A stretch of DNA of 8,828 bases from an uncultured Flavobacteriaceae bacterium. Its GTDB lineage: Bacteria > Bacteroidota > Bacteroidia > Flavobacteriales > Flavobacteriaceae. Under the pieces are notes generated by a model. It saw only the letters and a program-made list of their open reading frames with translations. It made no database searches and was not told the origin of the DNA. Within the stretch, counting starts at the first letter, position 1; every line of letters begins with the position of its first letter. The stretch is from the NCBI GenBank assembly GCA_913052425.1, contig CAJXEG010000052.1:1-8828 (forward strand), given 5' to 3'. Below, one piece after another: positions 1 to 6,208 of the stretch. A program made the translations under genes and the position numbers.

Positions 1-475
1 CAGCTTCACAAACTTTTGCTAGAAATTCATTGTCTGTTCTTCCAGCATCTTCAGCATAGAATTCAACGTCCTCTACAAAACTTTTGGCATAGCTGACTGC
101 ACCTGCCGCTCGATCTATAATGGCGTTACGATTGGAATTGAATTTATATTTAATATGGGAATCGGAAGTACCGATACCGGTATGTATTCTGGATCTTTTT
201 GCATCTTTCAGTGCATCGGCCGCCACTTCAATATCTTTTTTAACAGCACGAGTTAAGCCACAAACTCTTGCATTTTTGATCAGTTGTGCAATTTTCACCA
301 CAGAATCAAAATCCCCCGGACTGGAAATAGGAAATCCTGCCTCTAAAACATCTACTCCCAATTCGTCCAATCGTTCTGCGATAGTGAGCTTGTTCTGGGT
401 GTCTAACTTACAGCCGGGTACCTGTTCCCCGTCTCGTAAAGTAGTATCAAAAATTTGTACTTGTCTATTGGCCAT
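1..475 (-). CDS. leuA: 2-isopropylmalate synthase, N-terminal part (gene runs off left edge)
   Basis: This enzyme condenses acetyl-CoA with 2-oxoisovalerate, the first committed step of leucine synthesis, in the cytoplasm. The minus-strand reading frame is open from ATG at 475 to the window edge: 158 codons plus one base. It begins [10 protein letters not shown]. Residues 13-29 fit the family signature L-R-D-G-x-Q-x(10)-K exactly (LRDGEQ, then K29). EAGFP lies at 45-49, the [11 protein letters not shown] stretch starts near 97, and AEDAGRT lies at 141-147. These are TIM-barrel elements of the DRE metallolyase family, in which the Arg-Asp of the LRDG motif takes part in catalysis and metal binding. 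The C-terminal two thirds or so, including any LeuA regulatory domain, is outside the window. Homocitrate or citramalate synthase are the alternatives; the overall sequence reads more like LeuA. It is divergent from the next gene. I saw no good promoter match upstream on this strand. Confidence 0.93.
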   Translation of the reverse strand, partial: MANRQVQIFDTTLRDGEQVPGCKLDTQNKLTIAERLDELGVDVLEAGFPISSPGDFDSVVKIAQLIKNARVCGLTRAVKKDIEVAADALKDAKRSRIHTGIGTSDSHIKYKFNSNRNAIIDRAAGAVSYAKSFVEDVEFYAEDAGRTDNEFLAKVCEA

Positions 476-621
476 TGACAGGATAGAATTATAATATTAA
501 ACGAATGTAGTGCGAAATGTGAAATACTAATAATAATTGCTTAATTTTATTACAATATTCTCAACCTTTGTTTTGAATATAAATGTCTATAAAACAAGGT
601 TTTAAATCAATTTTTGTTACA
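476..621. other. Divergent intergenic region between leuA and the unknown helical protein gene
   Basis: This AT-rich gap serves two genes transcribed outwards. On the plus strand it contains a plausible Bacteroidota-type promoter (see 537-570). On the minus strand the nearest approach to a TAnnTTTG box for leuA is TACATTCG at 509-502. That has one mismatch and no TTG at the right distance, so it is not called. I found no leucine-rich leader peptide or hairpin that would suggest leuA attenuation. Confidence 0.6.
537..570 (+). promoter_or_regulatory. Candidate housekeeping promoter for the unknown helical protein gene
   Basis: TTG at 537-539 is followed after 23 bases by AACCTTTG at 563-570. 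The Bacteroidota consensus is TTG, 17-23 bases, TAnnTTTG, so spacing fits and one base of the -7 box differs. Transcription would begin around 575-578. That leaves only a few bases before the ATG at 583 but a normal leader of about 45 bases before the ATG at 622, which supports the downstream start. The call rests on pattern matching alone. Confidence 0.4.
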
Positions 622-2190
622 ATGATTAATGAACAAAAAGACAATTTATTTCAGCTTATTAAGTCCTTGACCAAATCAGAAAAGCGTCAATTTAAGTTGT
701 ATGTGGGTCGAATGGGCTCTAATAATAACGCTAAATTTTTGAGTCTTTTCAACTTTCTGGACAAGTTAGACAAGTATAGCGAAAAAGCCATCTTGGTCAA
801 AGGAATAGTTACCAAACAACAGCTATCAAACCTTAAAGCCCATCTCTATAAGCAGATATTAATAAGCCTTAGATTAAACCCCATCCATCAGAATATTCGG
901 ATTCAAATTCGAGAGCAAATGGATTTTGCTACCATATTGTATCAAAAAGGCTTGTATAAATTGAGTCTTAAAATATTGGATAAAGCCAAAGCGTCAGCCT
1001 TAAAAAACGAGGAAAAATATGCTGCTTTTGATATAGTAGAGTTTGAAAAACTTATAGAATCTCAATACATCACCCGCAGTCTTTCGAATCGTGCCCAAGA
1101 GTTGATCGTTGAGGCAGACAATCTCCGTACCCACAATGATCTGACAAGTCAGTTGTCTAATTTGTCACTCTTACTCTACGAACAACTGATCAAAGCTGGA
1201 TATGCCAAAAGTGATGATGAATTCAGAGAAATCACAAAGTTTTTTTACGAAAAAATGCCGGCACTCGAGTTGGATAAATTAGGGTTTAGAGAAAAGTTGT
1301 GGTATTACAAAGCTCACGTTTGGTACAGTTTTATGGTTCAAGACTTTCTTTCTTCTTATAAATATGCCAGCAAGTGGGTCGATATGTTCAATGAAAATAC
1401 CGAGATGATTTCCATCCACCCCGTTTTTTATCTCAAGGGAAATAATTTTTTAATGGAGTCACTGGCCTTAATTAAATATCCCGAAAAGTTTAAAGAGACC
1501 CTTCACAATATGTTGGTTAAGGTAGATTCAGAGGAGTTTCCAAAAAATGACAATCTGGCTGCCCTGAGTTTTTTATATTCCTACAACAATCGGTTCAACA
1601 TGTATTTCCTCCAGGGGGAATTCAAGGAAGGTTTATGCATTATACCCGAGGTAACCCAAGGGATTGAAAAGTTTAAAAATCAGATTGATCCCCACCACGT
1701 GATGATGTTTTATTACAAAATTGCCTGTTTGTATTTTGGTTTGGAGGACTATGAAAAATGCATTGTTTATCTGAATAAAATCATCAACAACAAGCACCTG
1801 AGGATGCGGGAGGATTTACTCTGTTTTACCCGAGTGCTCAGTGTGGTAGCGCATTATGAAGCTGGTTTTGATTATCATCTGGAAACACACTTGCGCGAAA
1901 CCTATAAGTTTCTGATCAAAATGAACGATCTGCACGAAGTGCAAAAAGCCATGATACGTTTTGTTCGCTCTTTGGGTGACATATATCCCCATGAGCTTAA
2001 GGCCGCTTTTGTAAAACTCCACAAGGAATTAAAGCAATACGAAGACGACCCTTATGAACGTCGGGCCTTTTTGTACCTCGATATCTTGTCTTGGTTGGAG
2101 AGTAAAATAGAAAATCGTCCCGTAGGAGAAATCATCCGCGAAAAAGCCAAAGTCATTAATCGGAAAGAGCGAAGTTCCATTGTGGTTTAA
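622..2190 (+). CDS. Uncharacterised soluble protein, probable all-helical (TPR-like) repeat protein
   Basis: I do not recognise a named function. The protein is 522 residues from ATG 622. An in-frame ATG at 583 would add 13 residues (MSIKQGFKSIFVT). I prefer 622 because the charged start MINEQKDNLFQLIKSL looks like the true N-terminus, and because the candidate promoter at 537-570 would start transcription almost on top of 583. There is no signal peptide and no long hydrophobic segment, so it is probably cytoplasmic. The sequence is rich in Lys, Glu, Leu, Tyr and Phe and appears helical throughout. Two stretches resemble tetratricopeptide helix pairs: one near 930-1010 (LYQKGLYKLSLKILDKAKA) and one near 1702-1790 (IACLYFGLEDYEKCIVYL). 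The N-terminal KSLTKSEKRQFKLYV segment (near 655-700) also looks like a distinct conserved helix. From memory, similar proteins occur across Flavobacteriia. A scaffold or protein-interaction role is inference only. The last 35 bases overlap the convergent pseudouridine synthase gene. Confidence 0.82.
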   Translation: MINEQKDNLFQLIKSLTKSEKRQFKLYVGRMGSNNNAKFLSLFNFLDKLDKYSEKAILVKGIVTKQQLSNLKAHLYKQILISLRLNPIHQNIRIQIREQMDFATILYQKGLYKLSLKILDKAKASALKNEEKYAAFDIVEFEKLIESQYITRSLSNRAQELIVEADNLRTHNDLTSQLSNLSLLLYEQLIKAGYAKSDDEFREITKFFYEKMPALELDKLGFREKLWYYKAHVWYSFMVQDFLSSYKYASKWVDMFNENTEMISIHPVFYLKGNNFLMESLALIKYPEKFKETLHNMLVKVDSEEFPKNDNLAALSFLYSYNNRFNMYFLQGEFKEGLCIIPEVTQGIEKFKNQIDPHHVMMFYYKIACLYFGLEDYEKCIVYLNKIINNKHLRMREDLLCFTRVLSVVAHYEAGFDYHLETHLRETYKFLIKMNDLHEVQKAMIRFVRSLGDIYPHELKAAFVKLHKELKQYEDDPYERRAFLYLDILSWLESKIENRPVGEIIREKAKVINRKERSSIVV

Positions 2191-2830
2191 GGGGGGTAGG
2201 AGCCAGGATCTCTATACTTTCTTTTGTTGTGGGGTGATCAATACGCAACCAACGCGCATGTAGATCGATGCTGCCATCGGTATTACTCCTTTTTGCTCCG
2301 TATTTAAGATCACCTTTGATGGGAAAACCAATTTGCGTCAGTTGACTTCTGATTTGGTGGTGCCTTCCGGTTTCGAGTGTAATTTCCAGAACCGCGTAGC
2401 GATCCAAATCCATCAACTTTTTGTAGTGAAGCACGGCTTTTTTAGAATCGTTGATTTCATGTTCATAAGCAAAAGACTTGTTCATTTTTGTATTCCTTTT
2501 CAGCCAATGGGTTAGGGTAGCGGTTTGGGGAGCAATGTCAGGTCCCACTATGGCCCAATAGACTTTGTCGGTCTTTCTTTCTTTAAACTGCTGATTCATT
2601 CGGCTCAGCGCTTTGGAGGTTCTGGCAAAAAGAACCACCCCACTGGTGGGTCGATCCAGCCGATGAATTACACCCAAAAATACAGCTCCCGGCTTGTTGT
2701 ATTTTTTTTTGATGTAGGATTTGACTTTATCGACCAAGGGTTCATCTCCCGTTTGATCACCTTGAACCAGATCACCGGCGACTTTGTTGACCGCGATAAG
2801 ATGATTGTCTTCGTATAGGATGTTGAGCAC
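2156..2830 (-). CDS. RluA-family RNA pseudouridine synthase
   Basis: The product would isomerise specific uridines in rRNA or tRNA to pseudouridine. It is 224 residues. The catalytic motif HRLDRPTSG is at 56-64, so the active-site aspartate should be Asp59. Other family blocks are YEDNHLIAVNK (6-16), LETGRHHQIRSQL (152-164), GDLKYG (173-178) and LHA (190-192). There is no N-terminal S4 RNA-binding domain, so it belongs with the short single-domain members. The exact target uridine cannot be assigned, and I give no symbol. The start is GTG at 2830: the only upstream in-frame codons before the panB stop are CCT, CCG, TCA, GTA and GTC, none of them a start, and the protein begins naturally at MLNILYEDNH. 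It lies 15 bases downstream of panB on the same strand, so the two are probably co-transcribed. Its stop at 2158-2156 lies inside the convergent unknown gene. Confidence 0.9.
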   Translation of the reverse strand: MLNILYEDNHLIAVNKVAGDLVQGDQTGDEPLVDKVKSYIKKKYNKPGAVFLGVIHRLDRPTSGVVLFARTSKALSRMNQQFKERKTDKVYWAIVGPDIAPQTATLTHWLKRNTKMNKSFAYEHEINDSKKAVLHYKKLMDLDRYAVLEITLETGRHHQIRSQLTQIGFPIKGDLKYGAKRSNTDGSIDLHARWLRIDHPTTKESIEILAPTPLKPQWNFALSD

Positions 2831-2845
2831 GACTACTGACGGAGG

Positions 2846-3664
2846 CTAATATTGTTCTTTGATGTTGGGGAAATCTTGGTTTTTAACGTCGGTAGTATAA
2901 TTTTTGACGGCATTGGAAATTTCTTCATCGAGGTTGAGGTAACGGCGTAGAAACCGCGGACTGAATTCTTTATTCATCCCCAGCATGTCATTCAAGACCA
3001 AAACTTGTCCATCCACCTGGGCTCCTGCACCAATTCCAATGATGGGAATTTTAACCATTTGAGAAACCTTATTGGCCAATTTGGCCGGTATTTTTTCCAA
3101 GACAATCCCAAAGCAACCTGCTTTTTCAAGCATTTGAGCGTCAATGATCAATTGTTCGGCTTCGGCTTCCTCCTTGGCCCTGACCGTATAGGTTCCAAAT
3201 TTGTAGATGGATTGGGGGGTCAAACCCAAATGACCCATAACGGGAATACCGGCTTGGAGAATTCGTTCGATAGAATCTTGTATTTGACTGCCCCCCTCTA
3301 GTTTGACCGCATGGGCTCCGGCCTCTTTCATGATTCTGATCGACGAACGCAAGGCCTCTTTAGAATCTGCTTGATAGGCGCCAAAAGGAAGATCAACAAC
3401 AACCAGTGCACGTTCCACACCTCTCACCACACTGGCGGCGTGGTAGATCATCTGATCCAACGTAATGGGCAAGGTGGTCTCATGACCTGCCATGACATTC
3501 GAAGCCGAATCACCCACCAATATTACATCTATGCCCGCCTTATCAACAATCCCCGCCATGGTGTAATCATAGGCGGTAAGCATGGCAATTTTTTCCCCTT
3601 GGGCTTTCATCTCTGACAGCGTTCGGGTGGTAATTCTAGCGTAATTTTCTTTTGCTTTTGACAT
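2846..3664 (-). CDS. panB: 3-methyl-2-oxobutanoate hydroxymethyltransferase (ketopantoate hydroxymethyltransferase)
   Basis: PanB transfers a hydroxymethyl group from 5,10-methylene-tetrahydrofolate to 2-oxoisovalerate, giving ketopantoate, the first step of pantothenate and CoA synthesis. The enzyme is cytoplasmic and Mg2+-dependent. The protein is 272 residues, a normal length. Visible motifs in order are [13 protein letters not shown] (25-37), LVGDS (49-53; Asp52 a metal ligand), [10 protein letters not shown] (60-69), VVDLPFG (89-95; Asp91 the second metal ligand), KLEGG (121-125), [12 protein letters not shown] (141-152), IVLEKIP (187-193; Glu190 matching the catalytic Glu) and IGIGAG (209-214). 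All expected active-site residues are present. The start is ATG at 3664, and the sequence from [16 protein letters not shown] agrees with this. The gene is divergent from dnaK and leads a probable two-gene transcript with the pseudouridine synthase. panC and panD are not in the window. Confidence 0.97.
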   Translation of the reverse strand: MSKAKENYARITTRTLSEMKAQGEKIAMLTAYDYTMAGIVDKAGIDVILVGDSASNVMAGHETTLPITLDQMIYHAASVVRGVERALVVVDLPFGAYQADSKEALRSSIRIMKEAGAHAVKLEGGSQIQDSIERILQAGIPVMGHLGLTPQSIYKFGTYTVRAKEEAEAEQLIIDAQMLEKAGCFGIVLEKIPAKLANKVSQMVKIPIIGIGAGAQVDGQVLVLNDMLGMNKEFSPRFLRRYLNLDEEISNAVKNYTTDVKNQDFPNIKEQY

Positions 3665-3731
3665 AGTGCTTGTAAAAATAGTTTTTTTTGGGTTTATGTC
3701 GTAAAAATTATTTCATTCCCTTGCATGAATA

Positions 3732-3744
3732 TGACAAGGTGTCA
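3732..3744. promoter_or_regulatory. Perfect inverted repeat, candidate operator upstream of dnaK
   Basis: TGACA-AGG-TGTCA is a perfect 5-base inverted repeat with a 3-base spacer, 56 bases upstream of the dnaK ATG and 13 bases upstream of the sigma-54-like element. A symmetric site in this position is typical for a dimeric transcription factor. It does not resemble the CIRCE element (TTAGCACTC, N9, GAGTGCTAA) bound by HrcA. The bound protein is unknown to me. Confidence 0.4.
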
Positions 3745-3756
3745 GAGATATCACTA

Positions 3757-3771
3757 TGGCACAATGGTTGA
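3757..3771 (+). promoter_or_regulatory. Sigma-54-like promoter element for dnaK
   Basis: TGGCACAATGGTTGA has the -24 half TGGCAC, the correct 5-base spacer and TTG, but A replaces the nearly invariant C of the -12 TTGC. Spacing would put the transcription start near 3783, leaving a leader of about 17 bases before the ATG at 3800. Because of the mismatch, it could instead be a chance match or part of a promoter for another sigma factor. No sigma-32-type or housekeeping alternative was visible. Confidence 0.35.
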
Positions 3772-3799
3772 AAGTTACATTTATCAAATAAATTGAATT

Positions 3800-5719
3800 A
3801 TGAGCAAAATAATAGGAATTGACTTAGGAACCACCAATTCATGTGTTTCTGTAATGGAAGGAAACGAACCCGTGGTCATTCCCAACGCCGAAGGTAAAAG
3901 AACCACTCCTTCTGTCATTGCATTTGTTGAGGGAGGCGAAATAAAAGTGGGTGATCCTGCCAAAAGACAAGCAGTAACCAACCCCACCAAAACCATTGCA
4001 TCCGTAAAAAGATTTATGGGCAATAAATTCTCCGAATCTTCTAAGGAGGCCAAAACGGTGGCCTATAAAGTGGTCAAAGGAGACAATAATACCCCAAGAA
4101 TTGACATTGACAGTCGTTTGTACACGCCCCAAGAACTCTCTGCCATGATTTTGCAAAAAATGAAAAAAACAGCAGAGGATTACCTAGGGCAAGATGTCAA
4201 CCAAGCAGTGATCACCGTACCAGCCTATTTTAATGACGCCCAACGTCAGGCCACCAAAGAAGCGGGTGAAATTGCCGGACTTAAAGTACAGAGGATCATC
4301 AACGAACCTACTGCAGCCGCATTGGCCTTTGGCTTGGACAAGAAAAACGCAGGCGATAGCAAAATTGCCGTTTACGATCTGGGGGGAGGTACTTTTGATA
4401 TCTCCATTCTCGAATTGGGTGATGGTGTCTTTGAAGTGCTGTCCACCAATGGAGATACCCATTTGGGAGGGGATGATTTTGATCAGGTATTGATCGATTT
4501 CCTTGCAGATGATTTTAAGAAAGCCGAACAAATCGACCTGAGAGAAGACCCAATGGCTTTACAACGTTTGAAAGAGGCTGCTGAAAAAGCCAAAATTGAA
4601 TTGTCTTCCTCAGCTCAAACCGAAATAAATTTGCCCTATGTAACCGCGACAGCATCAGGACCCAAACATTTGGTTACCAATTTGACACGTGCCAAGTTTG
4701 AACAACTTTCTGATCAATTGGTCAAAAGATCCATGGCGCCCGTCAAAAAGGCTTTGGACGATGCAGGACTTTCCACCGGAGACATCGACGAGGTAATTCT
4801 CGTAGGGGGTTCTACACGGATTCCCATCATACAAGAAGAGGTCGAAAAGTTTTTTGGTAAAAAACCTTCCAAAGGGGTAAATCCCGATGAGGTTGTTGCC
4901 ATTGGTGCTGCCATTCAAGGTGGGGTATTGACCGGAGACGTTAAAGATGTTTTATTGCTCGATGTTACTCCACTGTCTTTGGGTATTGAAACCATGGGAA
5001 GTGTAATGACCAAACTGATCGATGCCAATACCACCATCCCAACCAAAAAATCACAGGTGTTTTCTACAGCAGCCGACAATCAGCCCTCGGTAGAAATTCA
5101 CGTATTACAGGGTGAGCGCTCGATGGCAGCAGATAACAAGACCATTGGAAGGTTTCACCTCGACGGAATTCCACCGGCCCCCCGAGGAACCCCTCAAATT
5201 GAGGTAACTTTCGACATTGATGCCAATGGTATCATCAAAGTAAGTGCTGCTGACAAGGCAACAGGTAAATCCCAGGATATTCGTATCGAGGCTTCTTCAG
5301 GTCTGACCGAGGAGGAAATCGAAAAAATGAAACAAGAGGCCGAAGCCAATGCCGAAAGCGATAAAAAAGCCAAGGAAGAGGTTGATAAACTCAACAGTGC
5401 AGATCAAATGATATTCCAAACCGAAAAGCAATTGAATGAATTTGGAGACAAGCTTTCTGACGACAAAAAAGCACCCGTTGAGGCTGCTTTGGAAGAGTTG
5501 AAAAAAGCCCATGAGTCCAAAGACTTGACTGCCATTGATGCGGCTTTGGAAAAAATCAATGAAGCCTGGAAAAATGCTTCTGAGGAAATGTACAAAGCCC
5601 AGGCAGAAGCGGGTCAAGGTGCAGAAGGAGCAACTCCACCACCAAATGCTGAAGCAAAGGAAGAAGCCAAGGGGGGGGATGACGTCCAGGACGTAGATTT
5701 TGAAGAAGTAAAAGACTGA
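3800..5719 (+). CDS. dnaK: Molecular chaperone DnaK (Hsp70)
   Basis: DnaK is the cytoplasmic ATP-driven chaperone that binds exposed hydrophobic peptides, working with DnaJ and GrpE. The protein is 639 residues, close to the 638 of E. coli. The nucleotide-binding domain shows GIDLGTTNS (6-14), [19 protein letters not shown] (193-200) and VGGSTRIP. The interdomain linker [13 protein letters not shown] is at 383-395. It is followed by the beta-sandwich peptide-binding domain and a charged helical lid. The C-terminus is the canonical EEVKD after an acidic DDVQDVDF segment. Nothing appears missing. The coding strand has a run of eight G (5671-5678) just before the conserved tail. It is probably a single-gene transcript: the upstream neighbour is divergent, a strong terminator follows, and neither grpE nor dnaJ is adjacent. 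Possible control elements lie at 3732-3771. There is no Shine-Dalgarno sequence before the ATG. Confidence 0.99.
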   Translation: MSKIIGIDLGTTNSCVSVMEGNEPVVIPNAEGKRTTPSVIAFVEGGEIKVGDPAKRQAVTNPTKTIASVKRFMGNKFSESSKEAKTVAYKVVKGDNNTPRIDIDSRLYTPQELSAMILQKMKKTAEDYLGQDVNQAVITVPAYFNDAQRQATKEAGEIAGLKVQRIINEPTAAALAFGLDKKNAGDSKIAVYDLGGGTFDISILELGDGVFEVLSTNGDTHLGGDDFDQVLIDFLADDFKKAEQIDLREDPMALQRLKEAAEKAKIELSSSAQTEINLPYVTATASGPKHLVTNLTRAKFEQLSDQLVKRSMAPVKKALDDAGLSTGDIDEVILVGGSTRIPIIQEEVEKFFGKKPSKGVNPDEVVAIGAAIQGGVLTGDVKDVLLLDVTPLSLGIETMGSVMTKLIDANTTIPTKKSQVFSTAADNQPSVEIHVLQGERSMAADNKTIGRFHLDGIPPAPRGTPQIEVTFDIDANGIIKVSAADKATGKSQDIRIEASSGLTEEEIEKMKQEAEANAESDKKAKEEVDKLNSADQMIFQTEKQLNEFGDKLSDDKKAPVEAALEELKKAHESKDLTAIDAALEKINEAWKNASEEMYKAQAEAGQGAEGATPPPNAEAKEEAKGGDDVQDVDFEEVKD

Positions 5720-5741
5720 TTTTGATCTTCGATTTTATAAT

Positions 5742-5780
5742 AAACCTTCCGTCCAGACCGACGGAAGGTTTTTATTTTTT
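5742..5780 (+). terminator. Intrinsic terminator of dnaK
   Basis: AAACCTTCCGTC (5742-5753) pairs perfectly with GACGGAAGGTTT (5760-5771) around the 6-base loop CAGACC. A T-rich tract ending at 5780 follows (TTTTTATTTTTT at 5769-5780). The hairpin begins 22 bases after the dnaK stop codon. It separates dnaK from the menaquinone genes, whose first ATG lies only 11 bases beyond the T tract. Confidence 0.92.
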
Positions 5781-5791
5781 AATTTGTTGTA

Positions 5792-6208
5792 ATGGATAAA
5801 GAAAAAACACTTGAGATTTGTAACGCCATGGTAAAAGGGAATTTGATGGAAACCTTGGACATTGAGTTTGTGGATGTTGGAGCAGATTTTCTATCTGCAC
5901 GAATGCCTGTTACCCCCAAAGTACATCAGATTCACGGTGTACTCCACGGAGGGGCAACAGTGGCCTTGGCAGAAACAGTGGGCAGTGCAGCAGTTCCTGT
6001 CTTGAGTCAAGATCCTAACGTTTCTATCGTTGGCATTGAAATTTCAGCCAATCACCTCAAAAGTGTAAGCAGCGGATACGTTACGGCTATCGCCAAACCT
6101 TTACGCATGGGAAAAAACATTCAGTTGATGGAGATCAGAGTAACAGACGAGGACGAAAATTTGATTTCTCACTGTAAACTTTCAACTTTTTCCCGACCCA
6201 AAAAATAA
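5792..6208 (+). CDS. menI: Hotdog-fold acyl-CoA thioesterase, probable 1,4-dihydroxy-2-naphthoyl-CoA hydrolase
   Basis: The likely reaction is hydrolysis of 1,4-dihydroxy-2-naphthoyl-CoA to the free naphthoate, before prenylation by MenA. The 138-residue protein is a single hotdog domain of the PaaI/YdiI type. The helix motif HGVLHGGATVALAETVGSAA (48-67) closely resembles that of E. coli YdiI (MenI). Gln46, His52 and Glu61 correspond to the YdiI catalytic set, with His88 near the place of the second His. Family members have varied CoA substrates, so the motif alone gives only a thioesterase. The specific MenI call comes from the next two genes being menF and menD. The stop codon is followed immediately by the menF ATG (TAAATG), so translation is probably coupled. 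No clear promoter lies between the dnaK terminator and this start. TTAATTTG at 5779-5786 is one base from a -7 box but lacks a -33 partner, and it would give an almost leaderless message. Confidence 0.82.
   Translation: MDKEKTLEICNAMVKGNLMETLDIEFVDVGADFLSARMPVTPKVHQIHGVLHGGATVALAETVGSAAVPVLSQDPNVSIVGIEISANHLKSVSSGYVTAIAKPLRMGKNIQLMEIRVTDEDENLISHCKLSTFSRPKK

Larger units (their letters stand above)
3665..3799. other. Divergent regulatory region between panB and dnaK
   Basis: This 135-base gap must hold the promoters of both genes. For dnaK it contains a 13-base palindrome (3732-3744) and a sigma-54-like element (3757-3771), listed separately. There is also an imperfect dyad around GATATC at 3744-3755. 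No TAnnTTTG box for dnaK was found at a sensible position. For panB the best minus-strand candidate is weak: TAATTTTT at 3710-3703 with TTG at 3737-3735, 24 bases apart and one mismatch. That TTG would overlap the palindrome, so a factor bound there could affect both directions. This last point is inference. An 8-T run lies at 3682-3689. Confidence 0.5.

Noticed and set aside
120..494. Plus-strand reading frame of 124 codons
   Set aside because: It lies entirely opposite leuA, whose minus-strand frame carries the LRDGEQ signature and other family motifs. The plus-strand translation has no recognisable features.
476..580. Possible leader peptide or attenuator for leuA
   Set aside because: No short frame with a run of leucine codons and no competing hairpins were seen on the minus strand upstream of leuA.
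2191..2200. G-rich stretch just after the stop of the unknown gene
   Set aside because: It lies within the pseudouridine synthase coding region and forms no hairpin with a U tract, so it is not a terminator.
3712..3729. TTCAT...ATGAA inverted repeat with an 8-base spacer
   Set aside because: It is only five base pairs in an AT-rich region, does not extend further, and is likely by chance.
3768..3795. Sigma-32-type heat-shock promoter starting at GTTGAAAG
   Set aside because: TTGAA resembles the -35 half, but nothing like CCCCATNT follows at 13-15 bases, and the ATG is too close.
3784..5617. Several minus-strand and alternate-frame open frames of 60-115 codons across dnaK
   Set aside because: They are shadows of a highly biased, strongly conserved gene. 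Their translations show no family motifs, and none has its own upstream signals.
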